This document shows positions 1 to 7,793 of a stretch of 9,819 nt of DNA, in pieces; positions within the stretch are counted from its first letter, which is position 1, and each line of letters opens with the position of its first letter. The position numbers and the translations under genes were made by a program. This stretch comes from a bacterium (GTDB lineage Bacteria > Margulisbacteria > Marinamargulisbacteria > UBA6595). Where the stretch lies: assembly GCA_027621615.1 (NCBI GenBank), contig JAQCBC010000018.1:1-9819 (forward strand), in the 5' to 3' direction. The notes beneath the pieces are model-generated. The model was not told the DNA's origin and made no database searches. It saw only the letters and a program-made list of their open reading frames with translations.

Positions 1-384
1 ATCTTGCTTCTGGTTCAAAAATCTTTGAATAAAAAACTAGAGACGCAAGACCACGATGATGTTCGTGTGGGTTACAAAATTGTTGCGGATGCCCTCAATG
101 ATCCATTGTCTATAATTGCGGCCAATTCAGGTCAAGAGCCAGCAGTTATTTTGGCTGAAGCTAAAAACCAAACCGATGAAAACGTTGGCTACAATGCAAG
201 TAAAGGACAGTTTGAAAACCTATTTGAAGCGGGTGTTGTGGATCCAGCTAAAGTGACAATCTTGGCGTTGCAAAACGCAGGGTCTATTGTTGGGCTAATC
301 TTAACCACATCGGTCTTAATGGCAGACAAGCCAGAAGATAAAAAAGAGGTAGCTGCCGGCGGTCATCCGGAAATGCCTTACTAA
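1..384 (+). CDS. groEL: Chaperonin GroEL (Hsp60), C-terminal fragment
   Basis: This is the last 127 codons of a 60-kDa chaperonin, open at the left edge, so about three quarters of the gene lies outside the window. GroEL forms the cytoplasmic double-ring folding chamber with GroES. The visible part matches the family's final intermediate and equatorial segments: a VGYKIVADAL stretch followed by PLSIIAANSGQEP, then VGYNASKG, then GVVDPAKVT-LALQNAGSI, the hallmark of the end of the equatorial domain (usually GILDPTKVTRSALQNAASV). The tail is not the common Gly-Gly-Met repeat: it is acidic/basic (DKPEDKKE) and ends in GGHPEMPY. The sequence departs from typical proteobacterial GroEL at many positions (for example FENLFEAG for the usual YGDMIEMG), so it may be a divergent lineage or one of several paralogs. 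The family call is secure; the in-frame stop is TAA at 382-384. Confidence 0.93.
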   Translation: MLLLVQKSLNKKLETQDHDDVRVGYKIVADALNDPLSIIAANSGQEPAVILAEAKNQTDENVGYNASKGQFENLFEAGVVDPAKVTILALQNAGSIVGLILTTSVLMADKPEDKKEVAAGGHPEMPY

Positions 385-416
385 ACAAAACCCTTCGGAT
401 TGTAAATTCGAGTGTT

Positions 417-464
417 CTGGCCACTTCCTGCCGATTAAATCGCAGGGGTGGCCAGTTTTTTTTT
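417..464 (+). terminator. Intrinsic (Rho-independent) terminator after groEL
   Basis: The arms CTGGCCAC (417-424) and GTGGCCAG (448-455) pair perfectly. An inner CCTGC (427-431) pairs with GCAGG (442-446) after a small bulge, leaving a loop of about 10 bases. Nine consecutive T follow at 456-464. It sits 33 bases after the groEL stop and just before the glnII promoter, so it separates the two transcription units. Confidence 0.93.
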
Positions 465-465
465 C

Positions 466-495
466 TAGACACAAATTGTGGGGGTTTGGTACAAT
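466..495 (+). promoter_or_regulatory. Predicted sigma70-type promoter of glnII-carA-carB
   Basis: A -35-like TAGACA (466-471, 5 of 6 to TTGACA) lies 18 bases before TACAAT (490-495, 5 of 6 to TATAAT). A TG one base upstream of the -10 (487-488, giving TGGTACAAT) makes it an extended -10. Transcription would start near 502 and give a leader of about 44 bases. The ribosome site AGGA (534-537) is 8 bases before the ATG at 546. I looked for the sigma54 -24/-12 pair expected of an NtrC-controlled glutamine synthetase and did not find a convincing one. Assigned by eye from consensus only. Confidence 0.6.
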
Positions 496-545
496 TACAA
501 ATATATTTTATTAAGGCATAATTTAAATCAAATAGGAACAAAATA

Positions 546-1619
546 ATGACAATCGAGTACAAAAACTGTATGGTGGCTGAATATATATGGTTAGACGGTT
601 CAGAACCGATGAAATTGGTTCGCTCGAAGACACGAGTGATCGAAGACAAGCCCATTACGTCGGTTGATCAGTTTCCGGAATGGGGATTTGATGGGTCCTC
701 GACCAATCAAGCGACTGGGGACAACTCCGATTGCATTTTGAAACCGGTTCGATTTGTTCATGATCCGATTCGGGGAGAGGGTAATTATCTGGTGTTGTGT
801 GAAGTGTACGATCGGTCAGGCAAACCCCATAAAACCAATACCCGCGCGGTATTGCGAAATATTTTAGACCAAGGGGCGGATCAGCAAGACGCTTGGTTTG
901 GCTTTGAGCAAGAGTACACCTTGTTGGATGAATCCGGTCATCCGTACGGCTGGCCAGAGGGTGGGTACCCGGGTCCTCAAGGGCCATACTACTGCGGTGT
1001 TGGTGGAACACGGGTAGCGGGCCGTGATTTGTCTGAAGATCACTTAGAAGCCTGTTTGGAAGCGGGTCTGTTAATTTACGGCACCAACGCTGAAGTGATG
1101 TTGGGACAATGGGAGTTTCAGATTGGATACCGTGGCTTTGATGAGCCTTCAGACCCTCTGTTGGTGACGGATCATATGTGGTTGGCCACCTGGTTGATGG
1201 ATCGACTAAGCGAAGCCTATGGCCTCCGGGTGTCCTATGACAACAAACCCATGAAAGGGGATTGGAATGGTGCGGGTTGCCACACCAATTTTTCAACCAA
1301 GCTGATGCGCGACGCAGCGTCTGGTAAAGCCGAGATTGCCCGGGTGATTCAAGCGTTTGAGGCCAAGCATGATGAGCATATTCAAGTGTACGGAGCCAAT
1401 TTGGGTCAGCGACTCACGGGGTTGCATGAAACGTGTGACATTAATACGTTTAAAGTGGGGGATTCAGATCGCGGCGCATCGATTCGTGTGCCAATGGCAA
1501 CGTCTGAAAAGGGCTATGGGTACTTGGAAGATCGTCGGCCGGGTGCAAATGTGGATCCGTACATAGTCGCAGCTCGGCTTCTAGCAACCATTTGCGGTTA
1601 CAGCTTTCCAAATCTGTGA
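546..1619 (+). CDS. glnII: Glutamine synthetase, eukaryotic-type GSII (beta-Grasp plus catalytic domain)
   Basis: Catalyses ATP-dependent ligation of ammonia to glutamate, making glutamine in the cytoplasm. At 357 residues it has the length of the GSII class (rhizobial GlnII and plant/animal cytosolic enzymes, about 330-370), not the roughly 470 of bacterial GSI. The N-terminal beta-Grasp region carries WGFDGSST (46-53) and GDNSDC (58-63). The catalytic barrel shows GFEQEYTL (119-126, metal-binding glutamates), GPQGPYYCGVG (143-153), NAEVMLGQWEFQIG (181-194), NGAGCHTN (241-248), RGASIRVP (309-316) and EDRRPGANVDPY (328-339). All expected metal, nucleotide and glutamate motifs are present, so it should be active. 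GSII enzymes lack the adenylylation loop of GSI, so control probably acts on transcription or on substrate level. The ATG at 546 is supported by AGGA 8 bases upstream. Its stop overlaps the carA start, making it the first gene of an operon with its glutamine-consuming partner. The C-terminus (ICGYSFPNL) is short but normal for GSII. Confidence 0.95.
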   Translation: MTIEYKNCMVAEYIWLDGSEPMKLVRSKTRVIEDKPITSVDQFPEWGFDGSSTNQATGDNSDCILKPVRFVHDPIRGEGNYLVLCEVYDRSGKPHKTNTRAVLRNILDQGADQQDAWFGFEQEYTLLDESGHPYGWPEGGYPGPQGPYYCGVGGTRVAGRDLSEDHLEACLEAGLLIYGTNAEVMLGQWEFQIGYRGFDEPSDPLLVTDHMWLATWLMDRLSEAYGLRVSYDNKPMKGDWNGAGCHTNFSTKLMRDAASGKAEIARVIQAFEAKHDEHIQVYGANLGQRLTGLHETCDINTFKVGDSDRGASIRVPMATSEKGYGYLEDRRPGANVDPYIVAARLLATICGYSFPNL

Positions 1620-2710
1620 GTGCCGTTCGTCTCATATTTGACGACAAAACTGTATTTCAGGGGGTGGCGTTTTCAACAGGATCCGAGCAGGTTGCGGAGC
1701 TTGTTTTTAATACAGCGATGCAAGGGTACCAAGAAGTTTTAACGGATCCATCGTATGCGGGTCAGGGTGTCGTTATGACATACCCGATGATTGGCAACTA
1801 TGGCATCAATTTGGCGGATGGCGAGTCCAAGGCCATCCACCTGAGTGCCCTAATTGTTCGCGATTATGTGGACCAGTACTCGCATTACCAAGCGACGCAG
1901 TCTCTGAAAGAGTATTTGGCAACGTCTAGCGTTTGGGGTATTACCGATGTTGATACCCGTGCGCTAACCCGGTATATTCGTGCGTTTGGCGCAAAGCCGG
2001 CAGTTATTACCGATTCGACCGATTCGGTAGATACTATATTGAGCCGATTGCCCTTGGTATCCAGTGTGGAAGGACAGGATTTAGCCAGTCGAGTCAGTTG
2101 CTCAGCGGCGTATACTTGGGATCAGCCGGATACGGTTCAGTACCGGGTGGCGATTGTGGACTGTGGGGTTAAGTCTTCTACATTGAATTATTTGACTCAG
2201 CATGGGTGTTTGTGTGATATCTACCCAGTTACAGTAACGCCAGATGTAATTTTAAATGGGGATTACCATGGGGTGATGGTTTCGAACGGACCGGGCGACC
2301 CAGAGCCTGTGACGAGTGTCATTACGTTGATTCAAGCTTTGCGAGGCAAATTGCCAATTTATGGCATTTGCTTGGGTCATCAACTGATTGCCTTGGCGCA
2401 TGGTATTAAGACGTATAAGTTAACGTTTGGTCACCATGGCTCCAATCACCCGGTTTGGAATGTTGAAAGAAACAAAATTGAAATTACGGCTCAAAATCAT
2501 GGGTTTGCGGTAGATCCCGATGGCATTGCTGCTGCTGGGTTTTCGATTACGCATACCAACTTGAATGACCAGACGGTAGCGGGTATTCGCAATCAAGACG
2601 GGTCTATTCGATCCGTTCAGTTTCACCCAGAAGCGGGGCCGGGCCCGCACGATAGTGTTGGTTTCTTTGATCAGTTTATTCAAGCGATGCAAGTCGCCGT
2701 GGTGCAATAA
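1616..2710 (+). CDS. carA: Carbamoyl-phosphate synthase small (glutaminase) subunit
   Basis: Hydrolyses glutamine and delivers ammonia through a tunnel to CarB, for carbamoyl phosphate used in pyrimidine and arginine synthesis. I chose the GTG at 1616, which overlaps the glnII stop as GTGA. It gives 364 residues beginning [16 protein letters not shown], matching the family's usual start; an upstream TTG at 1592 in the same frame has no support. Residues 1 to about 150 are the CarA-specific N-terminal domain ([33 protein letters not shown]). From about 178 comes the class I glutamine amidotransferase domain, with SNGPGDP (223-229), GICLGHQ with nucleophile Cys252, [10 protein letters not shown] (271-280), and QFHPEA supplying His337 and Glu339 of the triad. 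The start has no good Shine-Dalgarno, so translation is probably coupled to glnII. The triad is intact and the product should be a functional partner of the adjacent CarB. Confidence 0.96.
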   Translation: MSAVRLIFDDKTVFQGVAFSTGSEQVAELVFNTAMQGYQEVLTDPSYAGQGVVMTYPMIGNYGINLADGESKAIHLSALIVRDYVDQYSHYQATQSLKEYLATSSVWGITDVDTRALTRYIRAFGAKPAVITDSTDSVDTILSRLPLVSSVEGQDLASRVSCSAAYTWDQPDTVQYRVAIVDCGVKSSTLNYLTQHGCLCDIYPVTVTPDVILNGDYHGVMVSNGPGDPEPVTSVITLIQALRGKLPIYGICLGHQLIALAHGIKTYKLTFGHHGSNHPVWNVERNKIEITAQNHGFAVDPDGIAAAGFSITHTNLNDQTVAGIRNQDGSIRSVQFHPEAGPGPHDSVGFFDQFIQAMQVAVVQ

Positions 2711-2712
2711 GT

Positions 2713-5700
2713 ATGCCAAAACGAACCGACATTCATACAATTTTAGTGATTGGCGCAGGCCCTATTGTTATTGGTCAGGCGTGTGAATTTGACTATTCAG
2801 GGACTCAGGCCTGTAAGGCCTTGAAAGAGGAAGGCTATCGCGTTATCTTGGTCAACTCAAATCCCGCAACCATTATGACCGACCCCATTATGGCCGATCA
2901 AACCTATATTGAACCGCTCACGGTATCCGTCGTTGAAAAAATCATCCAAAAAGAGCGCCCCTGCGCCATATTGCCTACTGTAGGCGGGCAAACAGCATTG
3001 AACTTGGCGTTAGCCTTGGATCACGACGGCATTTTAGACCGGTACAATGTCTCGCTAATTGGTGCGGATCCGGCTGTCATTCACAAGGCGGAGGATCGTG
3101 GGGAGTTTAAAGCGGCCATGGCACGCATTGGTTTAGAGTCTGCCCGGTCCAGTGTGGCCTACACCCGAGAATCGGCCTTAGAACAAGCGGAAGCGTTGGG
3201 GTATCCGGTGGTTGTGCGTCCCGCATTTACCTTGGGTGGAACCGGTGGGGGTATTGCGGCAAATTCAAAAGAATTGTGTGCCATTGTAGACAGTGGGTTG
3301 CGCAACAGCATTATGACCGAAGTGTTAATTGAAGAGTCCATTGTGGGCTGGAAGGAATTTGAATTGGAAGTCATGCGCGATCACAGTGATAATGTTGTGA
3401 TTGTGTGTTCAATTGAAAATATTGACGCCATGGGGGTGCATACTGGGGATTCAATTACTGTAGCCCCGGCGCAAACATTAACCGATAAAGATTACCAGCG
3501 TTTGCGCAATGCAGCCATTGATATTATGCGCGAAATTGGGGTGAATACTGGTGGTGCCAATGTTCAATTTGCATTAAACCCGGTCGATGGGCGAATTATT
3601 GTTATTGAAATGAATCCACGGGTGTCACGCAGCTCAGCGTTGGCCTCGAAAGCGACGGGGTTTCCCATCGCCAAACTAGCGGCCAAGTTATCCGTTGGGT
3701 ATACGCTGGATGAATTAACCAATGATATTACTCAAACCACACCGGCTTGTTTTGAGCCGGCCCTCGATTACTGTGTGATCAAATTGCCCCGATTTGATAC
3801 GCAAAAATTTAGCAAGAATGCGATTGTTAGTTTGGGAACTAGCATGAAATCGGTTGGTGAGGCGATGGCAATTGGCCGTACCTTTAAAGAAGCCTTGCAA
3901 AAAGGCTTGCGTTCGTTAGAATTGGGGCGTTTTGGATTTGGGTTTGATCAAGAACCCCCAACCATGGATGACCAAACATTGACCCAGCGATTGGCTATTC
4001 CCCATGCCCATCGGTTGTTGGATGTGTATACCGCCTTGGCTCAAGGTTGGTCCGTGGATAGGATTCACACCCTCACGCATATTGACCGATGGTTTTTGTG
4101 GCAATTTGAATCGATTGTGCAACTGGGTAAAACGCTGGATGTTACGTCAAAAGCCGGCCTTCTATTGGCGAAACGCAATGGGTTTTCGGATGTGCAATTG
4201 GCCCGGATTTCCGGTGAGTCTGTGGATACAATTCGGGAGCGTCGCGAGGCCCTTGGGGTGACGCCGACCTACAGTTTGGTCGATACCTGTGCGGCTGAGT
4301 TTGAAGCGCAAACTCCGTATTATTATTCAACCTATGAAACCTGCGATGAGCGTCAAGAAAATTCAAAAGAATCCGTGATGATTTTGGGCAGTGGCCCCAA
4401 CCGCATTGGCCAGGGCATTGAATTTGATTACTGCTGTGTGCATGCATCGTTTGCAGTGCGTGAAGCGGGCTACACCAGCATTATGGTGAATTCGAATCCA
4501 GAAACAGTATCCACCGACTTTGATTGTTCCGATCGATTGTTTTTTGAGCCCATTACGGTTGAGGATGTGTTGGCGATTTATAAGGCTGAAAAACCCAAAG
4601 GGGTCATTGTTCAACTGGGTGGGCAAACCCCATTGAACTTGGTATCGGAATTGCATGCGGCGGGCATCCCTATTTTGGGCACATCGCCGGATAGCATTGA
4701 CTGGTGCGAAGATCGTGAACGAACCAAACAGCTTTTGGACCAGTGTGGTTTAAAACAACCCAACAGTGCCATGGCGTTGTCATTGGAGGCAGCGATTGCA
4801 GCGGCTGAATCGGTTCAGTATCCGGTTTTAGTTCGTCCGTCCTACGTGATTGGAGGAACCTCAATGCGGGTAATTTATACCGAATCGGATTTAATTGAGT
4901 ATATGCGCCACTATATGGCTGGGCCCATGCGGGATAAACCGGTGCTTATTGATCAATATTTGGATCGCTCGATTGAGGCAGATGTTGACTGTATTGGGGA
5001 TGGCACGGATGCTATTGTGATTGGTATTTTGCAGCATGTTGAACCAGCGGGGGTGCATTCTGGAGACTCAACCTGTGTATTTCCACCGTTTTCAATATCC
5101 GAAGCGATGCAAGACACCATGCGGGCAGCGGCTATCGCCTTGGCAAAAGCGTTGCGTGTTGTAGGGTTGATGAATGTTCAATTCGCAATTAAAGATGATC
5201 AATTGTATGTGTTAGAAGTGAACCCTCGGGCGTCTCGCACGGTTCCCTTTATTGCCAAAGCGGCTGGGGTCCCTTGGGTCAAGTACGCCACGCGGGTGAT
5301 GTTGGGAGAAACGATTCAGTCGATGGGATTGTCTGAAGTGATTCCGAGTTATTATACGGTTAAAGAAGCAGTGTTTCCGTTTAACAAATTTTCAGACACG
5401 GATACCTTGCTCAGCCCAGAAATGAAGTCAACCGGAGAGGTGATGGGTATAGATACAGCCGTATCGCAGGCGTTTTTAAAAGCGCAGGTCGCGACGCGTC
5501 AAAGTACGCTATCGTTGGAAAACCCAACGCCTATAGCGGTGTTTGTCACGGTGAATGATCGGGATAAGCCATTTATATTGCCGTACGTGAACCAACTGGT
5601 GCAGTTGGGTGTGCGTATTTATGCAACACAAGGCACGCATGATTTTTTAAATAAGCACGGGATTGCGAGTGAGTGTGTGCATAAAATTGCCGATCAAAAC

Positions 5701-5925
5701 GATACCTCGTCCTTGACGTTGGTTGAAAATGAGCGGGTTGACTGGGTAGTCAATACCAGTGCGCATCACCATGTGGAGGATGAGCGTATTTTGCGCCGAG
5801 CCGTTTTGGAGCATCAGATTCCATTTATATCTACCATTGAAGGGTTTGCCATGCTGGTTCAAGCGGTTGTGGACGCTCAGTCATCGTTTGATGTTCAGTC
5901 CATCCAAACGTTTTACGCCAGCTGA
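2713..5925 (+). CDS. carB: Carbamoyl-phosphate synthase large subunit
   Basis: Synthesises carbamoyl phosphate from bicarbonate, two ATP and the ammonia released by CarA. The 1070-residue length is normal. The protein shows the family's internal duplication. The first half (about 1-400, carboxyphosphate domain) begins [21 protein letters not shown] and has the ATP-grasp loop [12 protein letters not shown] (169-180). An oligomerisation region spans about 400-553. The second half (from about 554, carbamate domain) begins with [19 protein letters not shown] and has [11 protein letters not shown] (708-718). The last segment (about 937-1070) is the MGS-like allosteric domain with ATQGT (971-975), the place where UMP/IMP and ornithine control act in the E. 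coli enzyme. The ATG follows the carA stop by two bases with only a weak ribosome site, so it is translationally coupled. No frameshift or truncation is seen. Full-length fused CarB is typical of most bacteria. Confidence 0.97.
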   Translation: MPKRTDIHTILVIGAGPIVIGQACEFDYSGTQACKALKEEGYRVILVNSNPATIMTDPIMADQTYIEPLTVSVVEKIIQKERPCAILPTVGGQTALNLALALDHDGILDRYNVSLIGADPAVIHKAEDRGEFKAAMARIGLESARSSVAYTRESALEQAEALGYPVVVRPAFTLGGTGGGIAANSKELCAIVDSGLRNSIMTEVLIEESIVGWKEFELEVMRDHSDNVVIVCSIENIDAMGVHTGDSITVAPAQTLTDKDYQRLRNAAIDIMREIGVNTGGANVQFALNPVDGRIIVIEMNPRVSRSSALASKATGFPIAKLAAKLSVGYTLDELTNDITQTTPACFEPALDYCVIKLPRFDTQKFSKNAIVSLGTSMKSVGEAMAIGRTFKEALQKGLRSLELGRFGFGFDQEPPTMDDQTLTQRLAIPHAHRLLDVYTALAQGWSVDRIHTLTHIDRWFLWQFESIVQLGKTLDVTSKAGLLLAKRNGFSDVQLARISGESVDTIRERREALGVTPTYSLVDTCAAEFEAQTPYYYSTYETCDERQENSKESVMILGSGPNRIGQGIEFDYCCVHASFAVREAGYTSIMVNSNPETVSTDFDCSDRLFFEPITVEDVLAIYKAEKPKGVIVQLGGQTPLNLVSELHAAGIPILGTSPDSIDWCEDRERTKQLLDQCGLKQPNSAMALSLEAAIAAAESVQYPVLVRPSYVIGGTSMRVIYTESDLIEYMRHYMAGPMRDKPVLIDQYLDRSIEADVDCIGDGTDAIVIGILQHVEPAGVHSGDSTCVFPPFSISEAMQDTMRAAAIALAKALRVVGLMNVQFAIKDDQLYVLEVNPRASRTVPFIAKAAGVPWVKYATRVMLGETIQSMGLSEVIPSYYTVKEAVFPFNKFSDTDTLLSPEMKSTGEVMGIDTAVSQAFLKAQVATRQSTLSLENPTPIAVFVTVNDRDKPFILPYVNQLVQLGVRIYATQGTHDFLNKHGIASECVHKIADQNDTSSLTLVENERVDWVVNTSAHHHVEDERILRRAVLEHQIPFISTIEGFAMLVQAVVDAQSSFDVQSIQTFYAS

Positions 5926-5930
5926 TATGG

Positions 5931-5954
5931 GGCTGAGCTACGAATAGCTCAGCC
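5931..5954 (+). terminator. Perfect 10-bp hairpin after carB (possible terminator without a T tract)
   Basis: GGCTGAGCTA (5931-5940) and TAGCTCAGCC (5945-5954) pair perfectly around a CGAA loop, five bases after the carB stop. The stability and position suit a transcript end or 3' processing block for the glnII-carAB mRNA. No run of T follows, so it is not a classical Rho-independent terminator and could instead be part of a larger structured leader for the next gene. Confidence 0.5.
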
Positions 5955-6018
5955 ATGTGGTTCCCCATTAGAAGCTGGGTTGTCAGCAGCTTCTAGACCA
6001 CATGGGTATAGCAATACC
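5953..6018 (+). other. Nested inverted repeats in the carB-ureohydrolase gap (structured RNA candidate)
   Basis: CCATGTGGT (5953-5961) pairs perfectly with ACCACATGG (5997-6005). Inside it TAGAAGCTG (5969-5977) pairs perfectly with CAGCTTCTA (5987-5995) around a 9-base loop. This is followed directly by GGTAT (6005-6009) paired with ATACC (6014-6018) around AGCA. A second GGTAT at 6042-6046 could compete for the same ATACC and touches the ureohydrolase start. Neighbouring stems share bases (5953-5954 and 6005), so not all can form fully at once. With the hairpin at 5931-5954, most of the 122-base gap is paired. The inverted repeats are certain; whether this is a regulator, terminator or processing site is not known. 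Confidence 0.55.
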
Positions 6019-6040
6019 TCCATACGAATAATTTTAAACA

Positions 6041-6049
6041 TGGTATTAT
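6041..6049 (+). promoter_or_regulatory. Possible extended -10 promoter for the ureohydrolase operon
   Basis: TGGTATTAT (TG at 6041-6042, then TATTAT at 6044-6049, 5 of 6 to TATAAT) matches an extended -10 and resembles the TGGTACAAT box before glnII. No good -35 lies 16-18 bases upstream. Transcription would start at about 6056-6058, at the in-frame ATG at 6057, implying a leaderless message. The alternative is read-through from carB. Confidence 0.35.
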
Positions 6050-7028
6050 GAACAGCATGAATGATACGCCATACAATAGCTGGTTTGATTTGCCCAAGAG
6101 TTCCGCCCATCCACTGCCAATCTTGGCGTTGGGCTGGGATTTAACCACCAGTTTTCGAGCGGGAACGGCCGAAGCACCCCTGCATATGCATGCGGTGTCC
6201 CACCAAGTGGATGTGCACCATCCCTGGTTTGGTCACGCAGTTGTGGATCGTGGAATTCAGTCAATTCCTACGCCAGAGCTGGTGACAACGTATCAACGCA
6301 TGTATGCGCCAGCGGCGCGTGCGTATATGGCCGAGTGGCATGGGTTGAATACGTCTCCTGCAGCGGATGATTTAAATGCAGCGTGTGAAGCGGTGCATGA
6401 CGCCATTGCGAACACCGTATCGGCGAACTACACAACGTGCATGGGGGTTGTGGGTGGGGAGCATAGTATTACTGCCGGAGTTGTGGCTGGGATTGCCCAG
6501 CATCGCACTCAGTTTGGGATTTTGCAAGTGGATGCCCATATGGATTGCCGGGATGCCTATCAAGGTTTGCAGCACTCTCATGCCAGCGTCATGCGGCGAT
6601 GTGCGGGCTTATCGGCCGTGGATACGGTTGTTCAAGTGGGGATTCGGGATTATTGTTTGGATGAAGTGGCATTTGCGAATGATCAGGGGTTTCATACCTG
6701 GTTTGATTGGGATTTGCAAACGGCATTATTTGAGGGGCAGTCGTGGCAATCGCTGTGTCATCGCATGGTGGACCCGTTGCCGGAGCGGGTGTATATTACC
6801 GTGGATGTGGATGGCTTAGAGCCGAGCTTTGTACCCGATACAGGCACTCCGGTTCCGGGTGGGCTTCAGTATTCGCATGTGACGTACTTAATTCAGCAAG
6901 TGGTGGCGTCTGGGCGACAGATTATTGGCTTTGACTGTGTGGAAGCGGCCGGTGCTGCAACAAGCACAGGGATTATCAATGCTACGCAGCTGCTGTACTT
7001 TTTATGTGGGGCTGCATGCCACCGCTAA
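6048..7028 (+). CDS. Arginase/agmatinase-family ureohydrolase (substrate not assigned)
   Basis: A 326-residue member of the binuclear-manganese ureohydrolase family, which hydrolyses guanidino or related groups (arginine, agmatine, formiminoglutamate, guanidinobutyrate, guanidine). The six metal ligands expected for the family are present: His139 in GGEHS, Asp162, His164 and Asp166 in VDAHMD, and Asp253 and Asp255 in VDVDGLEP. SHAS (177-180) and Glu299 near the C-terminus (FDCVEA) also match. VGIRDYC (197-203) and GTPVPGG (266-272) place it near the agmatinase/arginase-like branch. Residue 258 is Glu where the family motif DxDGLDP usually has Asp. The ATG at 6048 and another at 6057 are both possible; neither has a Shine-Dalgarno, and the 6057 start fits a leaderless message from the -10-like box at 6044. 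It overlaps the next gene, so the two are co-expressed. Agmatinase or arginase is likeliest, but the substrate cannot be fixed from sequence alone. Confidence 0.88.
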   Translation: MNSMNDTPYNSWFDLPKSSAHPLPILALGWDLTTSFRAGTAEAPLHMHAVSHQVDVHHPWFGHAVVDRGIQSIPTPELVTTYQRMYAPAARAYMAEWHGLNTSPAADDLNAACEAVHDAIANTVSANYTTCMGVVGGEHSITAGVVAGIAQHRTQFGILQVDAHMDCRDAYQGLQHSHASVMRRCAGLSAVDTVVQVGIRDYCLDEVAFANDQGFHTWFDWDLQTALFEGQSWQSLCHRMVDPLPERVYITVDVDGLEPSFVPDTGTPVPGGLQYSHVTYLIQQVVASGRQIIGFDCVEAAGAATSTGIINATQLLYFLCGAACHR

Positions 7029-7789
7029 GTGCCTTTCGAAAATTAGCCATTCATACATGGGCGGCGCCCAATCAACCGGCTATTTACGCCCGTTTAGAGT
7101 TGGACTACACAGCGGTTAAAGCCTATTTGGCTCGTCACAATGCTCAGGGTATTACGGTCAATCATGTTATAACGTGGGCGTTAGCGCGTGTGATGGATCG
7201 ATACCCCAACTTAAACCGGCGGTTGCATTGCGGCCGCTTGGTGCAGCGCAACCAAGTGGATGCATTTTTAACCACACATTTGTCGATGGCGTATGGCTAT
7301 GAATTATCGGGGGTGAGCATCCGTGATATTGCTGGGATGCGGTTGCCGGAGTTGTCTCAAACAGTGCATCGGGCTGTTGCGGATTTGAAGCAAAACCCAA
7401 ACACAGTAATGCGGCAAACGTACCGGCGGCTTCGGTGGGTACCGACCATTATGATGCGCCCGACTGTGCGACTGTTGGATTTTGTGACCAATACACTGGG
7501 CTTGCCGGTGCCCGGGTATCCGGTGGATCCGTTTGGATCGTTTATTTTAACGTCGTTGGGGTCGTTGGGATTATCCGATGCGTATATTCCCTTGTATCCG
7601 ACAGCCCGTAACGCATGCACCATTGCGGTTGGCAAACCGAAGCGTCAGCAGGATGGTCGCTGGACGGTAATTGTGAATGCTACACTGGATCATCGGTATG
7701 TGGATGGGGCCGATTTAGCCCGACCGGTTGCGTTTTTAAAGCAAATTATGGCGAACCCAGAGGCATTTTTTCAAATGGAGGCGGCGTAG
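7016..7789 (+). CDS. Stand-alone 2-oxoacid dehydrogenase E2-type acyltransferase, catalytic domain only
   Basis: This resembles the C-terminal catalytic domain of E2 acyltransferases (the chloramphenicol-acetyltransferase fold), which move an acyl group to or from CoA. It has no lipoyl or peripheral-subunit-binding domain, so it cannot work as a normal pyruvate-dehydrogenase E2. Key features, numbered from the ATG at 7016 (257 residues), are an N-terminal RKLAIHTW strand, TVNHVITWALARVM (47-60), YPNLNRRL (63-70), DPFGSFILTSLGSLGL (171-186), and the catalytic DHRYVDG (225-231) with His226. A hydrophobic segment at about 141-169 resembles the LLR..DW.NYNLGL region of similar stand-alone proteins in other bacteria. 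I prefer ATG 7016 because GGGG at 7008-7011 lies just upstream; an ATG at 7004 would add four residues. The start overlaps the ureohydrolase stop by 13 bases, indicating translational coupling. The acceptor is unknown. Confidence 0.82.
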   Translation: MPPLSAFRKLAIHTWAAPNQPAIYARLELDYTAVKAYLARHNAQGITVNHVITWALARVMDRYPNLNRRLHCGRLVQRNQVDAFLTTHLSMAYGYELSGVSIRDIAGMRLPELSQTVHRAVADLKQNPNTVMRQTYRRLRWVPTIMMRPTVRLLDFVTNTLGLPVPGYPVDPFGSFILTSLGSLGLSDAYIPLYPTARNACTIAVGKPKRQQDGRWTVIVNATLDHRYVDGADLARPVAFLKQIMANPEAFFQMEAA

Positions 7790-7793
7790 CCGG

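Noticed and set aside
481..500. Sigma54 (-24/-12) promoter before glnII
   Set aside because: GGTACAATTAC has a GG but no GC at the required spacing; the extended -10 sigma70 reading is better.
655..1296. Antisense open frame of 213 residues opposite glnII
   Set aside because: It is the complement of a highly conserved enzyme, has low-complexity Pro/His/Arg-rich composition with no family resemblance and no ribosome site.
1592..1615. Upstream TTG start for carA
   Set aside because: It would add eight residues not seen at the usual CarA N-terminus and overlap glnII by 28 bases; the GTG in GTGA fits better.
5931..6030. Guanidine-II (mini-ykkC) riboswitch before the ureohydrolase
   Set aside because: TACGAATA occurs twice (5939-5946 and about 6023-6030) and the neighbour is a ureohydrolase, but the first hairpin has a CGAA loop, not the ACGR loop, and the second copy is not enclosed in a stem.
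6376..6819. Alternate-frame open frame inside the ureohydrolase (147 residues)
   Set aside because: The overlapping frame encodes all metal-binding motifs of the ureohydrolase; the alternate product is Trp/Arg/Cys-rich with no motif, a typical shadow.
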